NCBI RefSeq assembly: GCF_014237865.1
Contig: NZ_JACJUU010000014.1
Span: forward strand, 1 to 60,266
DNA length: 60,266 bases
DNA from: Pusillimonas minor
GTDB taxonomy: Bacteria; Pseudomonadota; Gammaproteobacteria; Burkholderiales; Burkholderiaceae_B
Direction of reading: 5' to 3'
This document shows positions 27,428-36,612 of the stretch, one piece after another. The notes beneath the pieces are model-generated. The model had not been told where the DNA came from. It was given only the letters and a program-made list of their open reading frames with translations, and did not search any database. Within the stretch, counting starts at the first letter, position 1, and every line of letters begins with the position of its first letter. The position numbers were made by a program, and so were the translations under genes.

Positions 27428-29596
27428 TTAGAACGTCATGTTCGCCGACACCCAAAGGCGACGGCCTTCGAGGTTTTTGTAATAGGCGTTGCCCCAACCC
27501 GGGTTGCCGGTGGTCGAATAGCGGCCATAGTCAACAAACTTTTTATTGAGCAAGTTTTCAACAGACGCATTGATGGAAATGGTCTTGGTCAACTGATAAG
27601 AGCCACCCACCCCAAAAAGCCAATAAGGGTTGTAGAAGTCTTGCTTGCCCTCGGCGTTAATACGGGCATACTGCTTGGCACGATACTCGGCCCTAAGCCA
27701 CGCCGAGGCTTGCGTATTAATGCGCCAGTCAAGACGCATGTTTAAACGGTGACGTGCTTCGCTATTCAAAGGTGCACCCATATTCGCGCCGCTATCACGT
27801 TTAGCATCGGTAAACGTGTAATTGCCACTAAAGGTCAGCGCTTCTGTTAACGGCAATGCTCCGCCCAGTTCAACACCTCGTATCGTCGCCTCGTCTACGT
27901 TTTCCCAAACAACAAAGTTGTCTACTGGCGCTCCGTTACGGCGCCAATCACCCAGGTCAAGGCAACCCGGTACATTGTTGGCGCGACAATTTGGCACATT
28001 GTTTGTATTGAGCTTGTCTTTGAAGGCTGTGTGGAAAAGTGTAATGTTGGCTTTTGAACCTTGCAGATCATCAAAATAGACGCCAATTTCTGATGACACG
28101 CTCTTTTCAGGCACCAAACTTGCACTACCCACTTCAGGGATCGTCCCCTGCCCACGCAAACCAATAATGCCGTCGGTCATGACGTTCAGGTCGGGCGTTT
28201 TATAACCACGCGAAACCCCGCCTTTGACGGTCCAGTTTGGGCTGGCGTTCCATACGGCGTAAGCCCGTGGACTCCAGTTGCCGCCAAACTGTTCATTCCG
28301 ATCGTAACGAGCACCCAATGTAATGGCGAAGTCATCGACAACGCGCCACTCGTTCTCAAGATACAAGGCCCATTGCCACTGCTTCAAGTCGAGTGGGGCC
28401 TCGGCAAGGCTGTTAACAAACTTTTGCTCGCGCCATTGACCACCGAAGGTCAAGTTGTGTGTGTCATCCAGCAATGACAGGTTCCATTTACTGTCCAATA
28501 CCAGGTTATCGTATTCCAGCGTACGTGGCGTGCCATCGATAGGTTTACGCGGGCGACTCATAGGATTGGTTCGACCAATCGTCTCAGTGGTCTCGTAAAG
28601 AATGCTGGAATCAGAACTCAAGTTGCCGTAGCGCCCAAGGTGAGTCAACGCGTATCGACTACGATCGTAACGTTGCTCGGGATCGTAGCCACCTCCGGCG
28701 GCATTTGGTGCGACTTCACTATTCAACGTACCTAACTGGCCCGTACTGTTGTCGTAGCGCTGCCGTCCTTGCTCAAGGTCCAGCAAGAGATCGTGATTCT
28801 GGTTAGGCGTTAGCGCAAAACGCACACCCAGGTTCTGCATCTTCGAACCGGTATAACCGTCGCCGGAAACGTTGCCGGTGTAATTACCGCTTGCCGCTTC
28901 AGCAGCGCTGGCCGGATACATTTCGTGTGCGGCCATTTTTCGGTCGTAGCGACCATAAATTGAGACGCCTAGCATGTCTTCTTTGATGGGGCCACTTAAG
29001 TAGAACGACGAACCGTAGCCGTTGCCAAAGGTGTCATTAAGCTGAACCGTGCCGTCGGCCGTGATGCTGCCGCCCCACTCTTTAGCCACTTTTCGGGTAA
29101 TGATGTTGATCACACCGCCCATGGCATCGGAGCCGTAGAGGGTCGACATGGGGCCGCGCACAACCTCAATGCGCTCGATGGCCGACACTGGGGGAATGAA
29201 GCTGGTGTCCACATCACCAAAACCATTGGGACGTGCTCCCGAGCCGTTGCGGTTAACCCGCTTGCCGTCAACCAGAATCAGCGTGTAGTCGGACCCCATC
29301 CCCCGGATGCTGATGTTCATGCCGCCTGTTTTACCGCCGCGCTCTACCGACACCCCTTCAATGTCGGCAACCGCATCGGCCACATTGTTAAATGGCTTTT
29401 TCTCAAGTTCCTCGCGGGTAATCACCGAAATCGACGCAGGCGCGTCTTTAATCATTTGCTCGAACCCGCTGGCCGTCACCACGACCGAATCCAGCTGTTT
29501 GACACTGTCGGCCTGCTGGGCAAAAACGGCTTGCGCCGAAGCCACCAAAATAGCCGCATAGGCCAGTCGGCCAGGCACACGTTTCTTGTGTTGCAT
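27428..29596 (-). CDS. TonB-dependent siderophore receptor (FepA/BfrD-like)
   Basis: A 722-residue outer-membrane receptor. The signal peptide ends at VFAQQ, a TonB box appears as DSVVVTASG, and the plug domain spans about 45-165 (APASISVITREELEKKPFNN, IRGMGSDYTLILVDGKRV, VVRGPMSTLYGSDAMGGVIN). The 22-strand barrel ends in the terminal ANMTF with Phe. Sequence style fits catecholate siderophore receptors. A Fur-like box lies 30-44 bases upstream. No siderophore synthesis or ABC uptake genes are adjacent, so it may scavenge foreign siderophores. Confidence 0.9.
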   Translation of the reverse strand: MQHKKRVPGRLAYAAILVASAQAVFAQQADSVKQLDSVVVTASGFEQMIKDAPASISVITREELEKKPFNNVADAVADIEGVSVERGGKTGGMNISIRGMGSDYTLILVDGKRVNRNGSGARPNGFGDVDTSFIPPVSAIERIEVVRGPMSTLYGSDAMGGVINIITRKVAKEWGGSITADGTVQLNDTFGNGYGSSFYLSGPIKEDMLGVSIYGRYDRKMAAHEMYPASAAEAASGNYTGNVSGDGYTGSKMQNLGVRFALTPNQNHDLLLDLEQGRQRYDNSTGQLGTLNSEVAPNAAGGGYDPEQRYDRSRYALTHLGRYGNLSSDSSILYETTETIGRTNPMSRPRKPIDGTPRTLEYDNLVLDSKWNLSLLDDTHNLTFGGQWREQKFVNSLAEAPLDLKQWQWALYLENEWRVVDDFAITLGARYDRNEQFGGNWSPRAYAVWNASPNWTVKGGVSRGYKTPDLNVMTDGIIGLRGQGTIPEVGSASLVPEKSVSSEIGVYFDDLQGSKANITLFHTAFKDKLNTNNVPNCRANNVPGCLDLGDWRRNGAPVDNFVVWENVDEATIRGVELGGALPLTEALTFSGNYTFTDAKRDSGANMGAPLNSEARHRLNMRLDWRINTQASAWLRAEYRAKQYARINAEGKQDFYNPYWLFGVGGSYQLTKTISINASVENLLNKKFVDYGRYSTTGNPGWGNAYYKNLEGRRLWVSANMTF

Positions 29597-29625
29597 GATA
29601 CTTCCCTTCTGAATAGAAACCTAAA

Positions 29626-29640
29626 TGAGAACGGTTATTA
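29626..29640 (-). promoter_or_regulatory. Fur-box-like operator of the receptor gene
   Basis: TGAGAACGGTTATTA matches the 7-1-7 Fur pattern TGATAATnATTATCA at 10 of 14 informative positions. It lies 30 bases upstream of the receptor ATG. Confidence 0.5.
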
Positions 29641-29892
29641 AATTTATTTTCAGGATTCTATCAGAATTTTGTAAGAAATCGGCTCAGCCGGAAACACTTT
29701 TAGCCGCGTGACTGGCGTCGACGCGGCTTACAGTAATTTAGGGAAAACGTCGGTGATAGCCTGACGTAATGCCGCGGGCCATTGCGCTAAGAGCGCAGCC
29801 CGGGCGGCTATTTAATTTACGCGGTACCTGAGATGAAACGCACTAACGGCAACCAGAAAAATTTGCCGATAGTGCGAAGACGGGCAACAGCT
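29641..29892. other. Intergenic region with two hairpins
   Basis: No gene is seen. AGCCGCGT (29702-29709) pairs with ACGCGGCT (29721-29728). A larger stem near 29777-29812 (GCCGCGGGC, TGCGCT / AGCGCA, GCCCGGGCGGC) lies beyond the end of the MFS gene and may serve as its terminator, although a T-run is only present on the plus strand. Confidence 0.5.
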
Positions 29893-31116
29893 TTACGCAG
29901 TACTACCCTGTGCAGCCGGGGGCACGACCCGGGCCTCTTTAATGGGTAAATTTACCAACGCGGCAAGCAAAGCCAGCACCATGTCGGCGTACCACATCCA
30001 GGTAAAGTCGCCGAACTCGGTAATGGCCAACCCGCCCAGCCATGCCCCAAGAAAGCCACCCACCTGGTGAGACAACAGCGTCAAGCCAAACAACGTGGCC
30101 AAATAACGCGTACCAAACAATTTACCCACAATGGCTGCCGTTGGCGGTACGGTGGCCAGCCAGGTAAAGCCCAGGCCGGCCGCAAACACATAAAACACCC
30201 AGGGGTCGCGCGGCATGACCAAATACCAGGCAATAAGCACTGCCCGCGAACCGTACATTGTCGCCAAAATATATTTGCTGCGATAGCGCGCCACACAAGA
30301 GCCCGCGTAGATGCTGCCGAAAATATTCGACAAACCGATAATGGCCAACGACCAACTGGCGACAGACGGCGGCAAGCCGCACAAGTCGACTTCGCCGGGC
30401 AAGTGGGTGACCAAAAATGCAATATGAAACCCACAGGTGAAAAACCCGAGGTTGAGCAAAATGTAATTCCGGTCTTTAACAGCTTGCGCTACAGCCGAAC
30501 CCAGCTTCTGCTCGCCATCAACATGCGGGCGCGGTTTGTAGTCGGCGCCCACCAGCTTGCCAATAAGCGGCAGCGCGGCAAGCGCGGTAAGTGCCATGGC
30601 CCACATGGCGCCCATCCAGCCAAACGACTGAATCAATTTTTGGAGGACAGGTGCAAAAACAAATTGCCCGAACGAGCCGCCGGCATTGATGATGCCCGAC
30701 GCCGTGCCCCGCGACTCGAGCGGCAGGCGCTGCGCGGCAGCGCCGATAAGCACCGAAAAACTGCCCGCGCCAGAGCCAATAGAGGCCAGCAACCCCAGCG
30801 AGACGATCAAACCAAACCCGTTGCCCATAAACGGTGTCATGGCACAACCCGCCGCGACAATCACCAGCGCCGCAATAAGTACGACCCTGGGCCCGTGTCT
30901 GTCGGCCACCGCCCCCGCAATCGGTTGGATCAACCCCCACGTGAACTGGCCAATGGCCAGCGCAAAACTAATGGTGGCAATGCTCATGCCGGTGGTGGTA
31001 TTGATTGGGCTGATGAACAGGCCAAACGTTTGCCGTATGCCCATGGTAACCATCAGGATGCCGGCTGCAGCCAGCGTAACTGCCATCGCACCCGGATGAC
31101 GCAGGGAATAGAACAT
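29893..31116 (-). CDS. MFS transporter
   Basis: A 407-residue 12-helix major facilitator protein. The loop 2-3 signature appears as GAVADRHGPRVVLIA, and the second half has the matching GSIYAGSCVARYRSKYILA. The N-terminal MGIRQTFGLFISP is typical of the oxalate/formate-antiporter-like or YbfB-like group of uptake carriers. The substrate is unknown. The ATG at 31116 has GAGG 7 bases upstream; the frame runs on to 31245 but that part is not membrane-like. Confidence 0.85.
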   Translation of the reverse strand: MFYSLRHPGAMAVTLAAAGILMVTMGIRQTFGLFISPINTTTGMSIATISFALAIGQFTWGLIQPIAGAVADRHGPRVVLIAALVIVAAGCAMTPFMGNGFGLIVSLGLLASIGSGAGSFSVLIGAAAQRLPLESRGTASGIINAGGSFGQFVFAPVLQKLIQSFGWMGAMWAMALTALAALPLIGKLVGADYKPRPHVDGEQKLGSAVAQAVKDRNYILLNLGFFTCGFHIAFLVTHLPGEVDLCGLPPSVASWSLAIIGLSNIFGSIYAGSCVARYRSKYILATMYGSRAVLIAWYLVMPRDPWVFYVFAAGLGFTWLATVPPTAAIVGKLFGTRYLATLFGLTLLSHQVGGFLGAWLGGLAITEFGDFTWMWYADMVLALLAALVNLPIKEARVVPPAAQGSTA

Positions 31117-31370
31117 AATGACCTCGTTGCCAATACACAGACCACAGACGCACGCGGGCGCGGGCGCGGGGCCATTTTGACATATTAATCCTGTGACCGC
31201 TGAAGGCACCAACAGCGCAGACGTCGCCTTCGCAACTCGGCGCAATCGCTAAGCGATCCCTCACAGACTTATGATAGATGTGGTGTGCCTTGAAAAACGG
31301 CGCAATAATGTATATCGACGCCGAGCAAAAACGCCTGTGCCCCGAGGGGCGCAGCAAGTACGCAGAAACA

Positions 31371-31754
31371 ATGGAAAAGATCAGAATAGACAAATGGCTA
31401 TGGGCTGCGCGGTTTTACAAAACCCGTAGCCTGGCATCGCAAGAAATCACCAAAGGACGCGTCTTAGTGAACGGCCAACCCGCCAAACCGGCGCGCGAAG
31501 TTGCTGTTGGCGATAGCGTGAACGTGCGCAAAGACCACCCCGCCATAACCGTAATAGTCAAACAAGTAAGCGCGGTGCGCGGGCCCGCGCCTGTAGCCCA
31601 ATTGCTATACGAAGAAACTGCCGAGAGCCGCGAAAAGCGCGAAAAAGCCGCCGAACTGCGCCGCCTGGCGCCAGAGCCGGCACAGACCATAAGCATCGGG
31701 CGCCCGACCAAGCGCGACAGACGTCAAATTGATTTGATCAGGGGCAAGGGCTGA
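31371..31754 (+). CDS. hslR: Heat shock protein 15 (S4-domain RNA-binding protein)
   Basis: A 127-residue S4-domain protein. IRIDKWLWAARFYKTRSLAS followed by GRVLVNGQPAKPAREV is the S4 fold of Hsp15, which binds free 50S subunits carrying nascent peptide-tRNA after heat damage. The C-terminus is charged and basic (TKRDRRQIDLIRGKG). The ATG at 31371 starts MEKIRIDKW; the longer reading frame from 31278 has no support. It is divergent from the MFS gene. Confidence 0.88.
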   Translation: MEKIRIDKWLWAARFYKTRSLASQEITKGRVLVNGQPAKPAREVAVGDSVNVRKDHPAITVIVKQVSAVRGPAPVAQLLYEETAESREKREKAAELRRLAPEPAQTISIGRPTKRDRRQIDLIRGKG

Positions 31755-31851
31755 CCGCGCTGGAAGTGAACAGACTTTTGCGGCCACGGATTACCCCACA
31801 CTTTGGCCAGGCCTTACTGTCAGATCAAGTCGGAGCTAATACACTTATCGA

Positions 31852-32349
31852 TCAGTTATCGGGGTCGGCGTCGGGTACCGCCACATAAATCAGCACCAGA
31901 ATAATAGTGACTAAAAACCGGAAAGCCGACGGGACTCCGTTCCATTGGGGCGACATCCACATCCCGAACCACTCGCCGCCAATAGACATAAACCCCACCT
32001 GCCACACCAGAAACCCCAACGAGAGCCCCCAAACAGCCGTACCTTTGGCGCGGTTGAAGTCGCGCGCAGAGGCCTTGACCTGCCGCAACAAGCGCCAGGC
32101 CCCCAGCCAGCAAAGCACAGCGGTCAACGCTTCGAGCGCAATAATGACGATGTAAGCCAGATGATGAAACCACGGGGCGTCAATGGCACGATACCCGATG
32201 GCCGAGTCGGGAAAAATTGTGTCCATAAGCAGCACATGCCGTACAAAAGCAAAATTACTGCCGTAATCGGTAATATTGCCGAACGCCACCAGCGTTGCGA
32301 ACAAGGCTATAGCAGCCACAAACAAAATTTTTGAGTAACGAATCGCCAT
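31852..32349 (-). CDS. DUF2165 family membrane protein
   Basis: A 165-residue protein with four hydrophobic segments, about residues 7-25, 62-84, 104-124 and 140-158. It contains GNITDYGSNFAFVRHVLLMD and GGEWFGMWMSPQWNG, which mark the DUF2165 family of small integral membrane proteins with unknown role. Its 5' end is about 95 bases from the outer end of the mobile locus, so the insertion may have separated it from former neighbours. Confidence 0.8.
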   Translation of the reverse strand: MAIRYSKILFVAAIALFATLVAFGNITDYGSNFAFVRHVLLMDTIFPDSAIGYRAIDAPWFHHLAYIVIIALEALTAVLCWLGAWRLLRQVKASARDFNRAKGTAVWGLSLGFLVWQVGFMSIGGEWFGMWMSPQWNGVPSAFRFLVTIILVLIYVAVPDADPDN

Positions 32350-32442
32350 AGTGTTTTTGTGTTGGTTTCTGGACTTGCGCCCCGGGCAACGAGCGGGGCG
32401 GCGTCACGTGGGGCAAGACGCTCAATTCTAAGCTGAAGCGGG

Positions 32443-32466
32443 TGTCGATTGTCAGTGAGTTTGGAA
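32443..32466 (+). repeat. Outer terminal inverted repeat, left
   Basis: The left copy begins TGTCGATTG and continues through TGAGTTTGGAA. It differs from the right copy at positions 10 and 13 only. Confidence 0.75.
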
Positions 32467-32653
32467 ATGCTGCTTATTGAATATCAATGACTTACCGGAC
32501 TCTTACTTATTTAGTTTGGTATCCGTTCGTCGTTCAGTTTGGAATTTTCCGTACTCTGCGTCACTGAGTTTGGAATTTTCCGAACCCATTGATGGCAGCT
32601 CTGTGAAGCGCCCCGGGATTTGTGGAGGCTCCAACATCTGAGAAAATGGAGCC

Positions 32654-32974
32654 ATGAAGAAGCAAAACAAATTTTCCCCCGAAGTGCGTGAACGCGCTGT
32701 ACGTATGGTGCTCGAGCATCGTGGAGAGTACCCATCGTTGTGGGCCACCATCGAGTCCATAGCACCCAAGATTGGCTGCGTGCCCCAAACGCTGAACGAT
32801 TGGGTTCGCAAGCACGAGGTCGATACCGGCACACGCGATGGCGTCACCAGCGCCGAACGTGAACGCGTCAAGGAGCTCGAACGTGAGGTCAAGGAGTTAC
32901 GTCGAGCCAACGAGATTCTCAAGCTGGCGAGCGCTTTTTTCGCCCAGGCGGAGCTCGACCGCCGATTGAAATAA
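32654..32974 (+). CDS. IS3-family transposase OrfA
   Basis: A 106-residue DNA-binding subunit. The helix-turn-helix spans residues about 5-60 ([35 protein letters not shown]) and a leucine-zipper-like coiled coil about 66-95 ([20 protein letters not shown]). It matches the IS629/IS3411 style of OrfA. A slippery heptamer T TTT TTC at 32935-32941 near its end would shift ribosomes -1 into orfB and yield the OrfAB transposase. The gene looks intact. Confidence 0.88.
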   Translation: MKKQNKFSPEVRERAVRMVLEHRGEYPSLWATIESIAPKIGCVPQTLNDWVRKHEVDTGTRDGVTSAERERVKELEREVKELRRANEILKLASAFFAQAELDRRLK

Positions 32975-33394
32975 TCCGGCGATTTATTGATGAGCACCGT
33001 GATGCTTACGGGGTCGAGCCACTTTGCAAGGTCTTGCAGATTGCCCCGTCAGGCTACCGGCGCTATGCCGCACAACAAAGGAACCCAGAACTGCTGTGTG
33101 CCCGTGCCAAGCGAGATGCAGTTCTGATGCCCGAGATTCACCGGGTTTGGGTGAAGAATATGAGGGTTTACGGCGCTGACAAGGTTTGGCGTCAGCTTCA
33201 CCGCGAAGAACAAGCCGTAGCACGTTGCACGGTTGAGCGGCTGATGCGACGACTTGGTATTCAAGGCGCAAGGCGCGGCAAGTCGATGCGTACCACGGTG
33301 CCCGATACGTCTGCACCATGTCCACTGGACCACGTGAATCGGCAATTCAAGGCCGACCGTCCCAATCAGCTGTGGGTGTCGGATTTCACCTACG
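32942..33394 (+). pseudogene. IS3 transposase OrfB, exon 1 (N-terminal part)
   Basis: Read in the -1 frame after the slippery site, this segment encodes [19 protein letters not shown] through RPNQLWVSDFTY. It holds the HTH_21-like region and the first catalytic Asp (GAT at 33382-33384). It stops mid-codon at G33394, where the group II intron begins. After splicing, the codon is completed by TG at 35683 to give Val, as in intact relatives (DFTYV-STWQGWLYV). Confidence 0.88.
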
Positions 33395-34059
33395 GTACGC
33401 CCAGCCAGCGTAGCCCGCCTGCATGGGGGTGAAGCTGCTTGAGCATGTTTGGAATGCAGGACCCGGAGACGATAAACGTTGCGGTACCGGGGCATGCCCT
33501 TTCTCTGCTGCGAGAGAAAGTGAGCCGAAGCGGCGGTGACTTGCCGACACTGGCAAGATGACGAAGTCCGTGGGAAACGGGGCTTGCGGCGAAGCGGTTA
33601 CGCCAAGATGAGTCTCTAGGCTGAGCATGGGACGGTTGAGGAACACGAACCTGTTAAATCGCATCTGAGGGTTGAAATGTCACCCCTGCCCACACCGCTT
33701 TACGGGCAGGACGCGAACTGGAGCTGGTCACACGTAGGGCCCGGCGCCACAAATGCTGATTGGATATGTACGCTGATCAGCAGGGAACGACGGGGAGCGC
33801 GCAGCTAGACCGTGGTGTTTGCGACGACTTGCGACAAGCAAGGATAAAGACTGCGACAGGCAGCCTCGCCCGTGTGTTGAGTCCAGCATGTGAACTGGGG
33901 AAGGCCTGCACAAATGCCAAGGGAGTGTGCCCCCGATGATGTGCAGGCTGGCGGAGCCCGCGTAGTAGTCCGAGGCTGGGAAAACCAGCCACATGGCGAA
34001 GGCGGGCAGTTTAAGTGGTTTGTTTGGTCGATTAATTGACCACAATGAGGTGAAGACCT

Positions 34060-35592
34060 TTGATAATCAGTGAAATGCAAAACAAACTGGCGACATGGTC
34101 AACCGAGGACAAAGAACGCAAGTTCGATCGACTCCTACGACTGATTGCCGACAAAGATTGGCTGAGCGAAGCGGCTCGCATTACGTTGGCCTCCAGCGGA
34201 GCACGCACGCCGGGCGTTGATGGCGTTGACAAACGTATGCTGGAAATGAATCTTCAGCATGAACTGGCGACGATGCGCGAAGAACTGCTGGCGGGCTCGT
34301 ACAGTCCGTTGCCCGCACGACGCGTGTATATACCGAAAGCGAACGGCACGCTCAGGCCTCTTGGCATTCCGAGCCTGCGGGATCGGATCGTGCAACGGGC
34401 CATGCTAATGGCCATGGAGCCGATATGGGAAAGCGATTTCCACCCGGCTTCCTATGGCTTCAGACCGGCCCGTAGCGTACATCATGCGATTCGCACGGTG
34501 AAGCTTCAGTTGCAAGACGGTGGTGAACAAAGTGTCGCCGGTCGCTGGGTCATCGAGGGCGACCTCGCCAGTTACTTCGACACGGTGCATCATCGCCTGC
34601 TGATGAAGGGAATCCGTAAGCGCATCGCCGACCAGCGCTTTCTTGTCCTGCTTTGGAAGTTCATCAAGGCGGGCTGCGTTGATCGCGATCTGTTCCGTGC
34701 TTCAAGCGAAGGCGTTCCTCAGGGCGGTGTTATCTCACCCCTGTTATCCAACATCATGTTGCATGAGTTCGATGCGTGGATGGAACGGAACTACCTGAAC
34801 AAGAAGGTGCGCAAGGATCGGTGGGCGTGGAACTTCGGCATTCTCAAGCAGCGGCCCATTGCCGTGCGAGAAAACCGGCAATGGAAACCTGCTGTAGCGT
34901 ACTGCCGGTACGCCGATGACCTTGTGATCGTAGTCAAGGGAACTCGTGAGCATGCTGAGACCGTACGTGAAGCATGTCGCGGATTCCTTGAAGGCGAACT
35001 GAAGCTCACGCTAAATATGGAGAAAACCCATATTACGCATGTGAATGACGGCTTCGTCTTCCTGGGTCACAGAATCATCCGGAAACGTGGACCACGTGGT
35101 CGCATGCGACCTGTGACGACGATTCCGTGGGAGAAGTGCCGGGGCTTTGCCCTGCGGCTAGTCAAACAACTGTCGGGTAACTACGACAACAACCGGATGG
35201 ACCTGATGGAAAGCCTGAATCGGCAACTTGCTGGCTGGGCCGCTTTCTATCAATACACCGACTACACGGCCATCATGTTTCGGAAAGTTGACCGGATAGT
35301 GTTCTGGAAGTTCGGGTACTGGCTCGCGCGCAAATACCGACGTGGATTCACGCCGTTGATGCGCAAGTATGTCCGCGAGCCCGAACCGGGAAGAGCCAAA
35401 ACATGGGTTCTTGAAGGCCAGAATAGTCGGGGTTGGTATGGGGCGGTGGCGCTTCGGCGTCTTGTTACCAGCCGCAAGGGCCGCTTCACATGGCGTACGC
35501 CGATGGAAAATCCGTATATTCTGCGCGACGAGGTACGAAATACTATCGAGTCGCGCTACGTCGATGTCGCCTTTGCTATGAGCAACGCTTAG
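34060..35592 (+). CDS. ltrA: Group II intron reverse transcriptase/maturase
   Basis: A 510-residue intron-encoded protein that helps splicing and copies the intron into DNA. The RT fingers and palm have RRVYIPKANGTLRPLGIPSL, HPASYGFRPARSVHHAI, EGVPQGGVISPLLSNI and the catalytic CRYADDLVIV (YADD at 284-287). The maturase X domain follows from about residue 380 (RLVKQLSGNYDNNRMDLMES). No HNH endonuclease Cys pairs are seen at the C-terminus. A TTG at 34060 has GAGGTG 7 bases upstream; the ATG at 34075 is the alternative. The stop is 5 bases before domain V. Confidence 0.93.
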   Translation: MIISEMQNKLATWSTEDKERKFDRLLRLIADKDWLSEAARITLASSGARTPGVDGVDKRMLEMNLQHELATMREELLAGSYSPLPARRVYIPKANGTLRPLGIPSLRDRIVQRAMLMAMEPIWESDFHPASYGFRPARSVHHAIRTVKLQLQDGGEQSVAGRWVIEGDLASYFDTVHHRLLMKGIRKRIADQRFLVLLWKFIKAGCVDRDLFRASSEGVPQGGVISPLLSNIMLHEFDAWMERNYLNKKVRKDRWAWNFGILKQRPIAVRENRQWKPAVAYCRYADDLVIVVKGTREHAETVREACRGFLEGELKLTLNMEKTHITHVNDGFVFLGHRIIRKRGPRGRMRPVTTIPWEKCRGFALRLVKQLSGNYDNNRMDLMESLNRQLAGWAAFYQYTDYTAIMFRKVDRIVFWKFGYWLARKYRRGFTPLMRKYVREPEPGRAKTWVLEGQNSRGWYGAVALRRLVTSRKGRFTWRTPMENPYILRDEVRNTIESRYVDVAFAMSNA

Positions 35593-35597
35593 ATGGA

Positions 35598-35631
35598 GAG
35601 CTGGATGCGCTGAAAGGTGCACGTCCGGTTC
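35598..35631 (+). ncRNA. Group II intron domain V (catalytic hairpin)
   Basis: A 34-base hairpin, the canonical length, begins GAGCTGGATGCGC, has a GAAA tetraloop and ends GTCCGGTTC. The catalytic AGC triad is at 35599-35601 and the two-base bulge lies on the 3' arm. Domain VI follows with arms GAGGCAGGG / CCCTGCCTC. Confidence 0.88.
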
Positions 35632-35682
35632 GGAGAGGAGAGGCAGGGAAATAGTTCGACTACGCCCTGCCTCTTACTCTAC

Positions 35683-36107
35683 TGTCGACCTGGCAAGGGT
35701 GGTTGTATGTGGCGTTTGTGATTGACGTGTTTGCCCGGCGCATTGTCGGTTGGCGCGTCAGCAGCTCAATGCATACCGACTTCGTGCTTGAAGCGTTGGA
35801 ACAGGCGCTATATGACCGCCAGCCGCAGCAAACCGATGGCTTGGTTCATCACAGCGACCGCGGTTCTCAATACGTCTCCATTCGGTACACAGAGCGCCTC
35901 GCCGAAGCAGGAATTGAGCCCTCAGTGGGCAGTCGTGGAGACAGTTACGACAACGCTTTGGCCGAGACCATCAATGGGTTGTACAAGGCCGAGGTGATTC
36001 ACCGTCGCGGCCCCTGGAAAACCAAGGCATCTGTGGAATTGGCTACGCTTGAATGGGTCTCGTGGTTCAACTGCACTAATTTGGTCTCTGGATGCTCGAT
36101 TAAGTAG
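35683..36107 (+). pseudogene. IS3 transposase OrfB, exon 2 (rve catalytic part), 3' end lost
   Basis: Continues orfB after the intron: STWQGWLYVAFVIDVFARRI, then the second catalytic Asp in VHHSDRGSQY and the Glu in SYDNALAETINGLYKAEVI. Homologous sequence ends at WVSWFN (AAC at 36069-36071). The following CTNLVSGCSIK and stop at 36107 are encoded by the insert. The normal last 28 or so codons appear at 37416-37491. The product, even after splicing, would lack the usual C-terminus. Confidence 0.88.
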
Positions 36108-36260
36108 CGGATCCCCTGCGAATTGGCACGCGGGATTTCAGAATATGGCAGACTTCTTGATCATGAAAGACTAATGTTCATTATACTAAAAGCCAATGCG
36201 GGCCGGAAGGTCGACAGAATAAATATAGATAGAAGCCAAGAGCCCAAGAGCGGAGTTCAC

Positions 36261-36599
36261 ATGCCGACTAACGCCATAGCCACTCGGTATTATCAAGGCT
36301 ATCTGGAGACCTTCAATATGACTAGAGGTTTCACTCGCGATGAATATTGTTTTGTCGAAATCGCCGAAAAATGTATTGTTGTCCGCATGGTTGGTGGCTG
36401 GCAGTGGGATATTTTGCACGGCGACGAAGTGGGTCAAGGACATTTTGTTATGCGGTCGCTTGTGAGTCACTTATCTGCGACAGGTACGTTACATCGGGCA
36501 CCGGGTTATGGCGAAATCGAAGGTTATATCGAATTCGATGATATCCCATGTTTGATAAAAATTGAGCTCATAAAATCAATTAAGAAATTTTGGGACTAA
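36261..36599 (+). CDS. Unknown small protein, paralogue A (LHRAP motif)
   Basis: Not recognised. From the ATG at 36261, which has GGAG 6 bases upstream, it gives 112 residues without signal peptide or membrane segment. It is beta-rich with CIVVRMVGGWQWDI, GQGHFVMRS and TLHRAPGYGEIEGYIEF, ending in a basic tail. The second half aligns with the next gene: G-H-F/Y, LHRAP, EG-Y/F-IE and IEL are shared. An open frame reaches back to 36123 but that start has no ribosome site. Tandem small paralogues next to a peptidase-like gene can be immunity-type proteins; that is inference. Confidence 0.6.
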   Translation: MPTNAIATRYYQGYLETFNMTRGFTRDEYCFVEIAEKCIVVRMVGGWQWDILHGDEVGQGHFVMRSLVSHLSATGTLHRAPGYGEIEGYIEFDDIPCLIKIELIKSIKKFWD

Positions 36600-36612
36600 T
36601 TTTTCGAGGGAA

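Larger units (their letters stand above)
33395..35682 (+). mobile_element. Group II intron with RT/maturase, inside IS3 orfB
   Basis: A self-splicing retroelement of 2288 bases. The 5' end is GTACGCCCAGCC (consensus GUGYG, here A at position 3). The 3' end has domain V (35598-35631) and domain VI, then ...CTCTAC. Candidate EBS1 CGTAGG (33733-33738) pairs perfectly with exon bases CCTACG (33389-33394), and a possible EBS2 AAATC (33656-33660) pairs with GATTT (33382-33386). In domain VI an unpaired A at 35676, 7 bases from the end, is the likely branch point. Removal restores the orfB frame exactly. The ORF sits in domain IV. Confidence 0.9.

Noticed and set aside
30067-31188. A 373-codon plus-strand frame over the MFS gene
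   Set aside because: Basic, low-complexity translation with no motif; the minus-strand frame has 12 clear membrane helices.
34060-35592. Retron or diversity-generating RT
   Set aside because: The RT is flanked by a clear domain V/VI and consistent splice junctions, and has a maturase X domain; no msr/msd or template-variable repeats are present.
36065-36071. Possible integron attC core (GTTCAAC, R-Y-Y-Y-A-A-C type) at the left edge of the cargo
   Set aside because: No matching GTTRRRY partner or folded attC arms are found at the right edge, and the bases are explained by the transposase codons.
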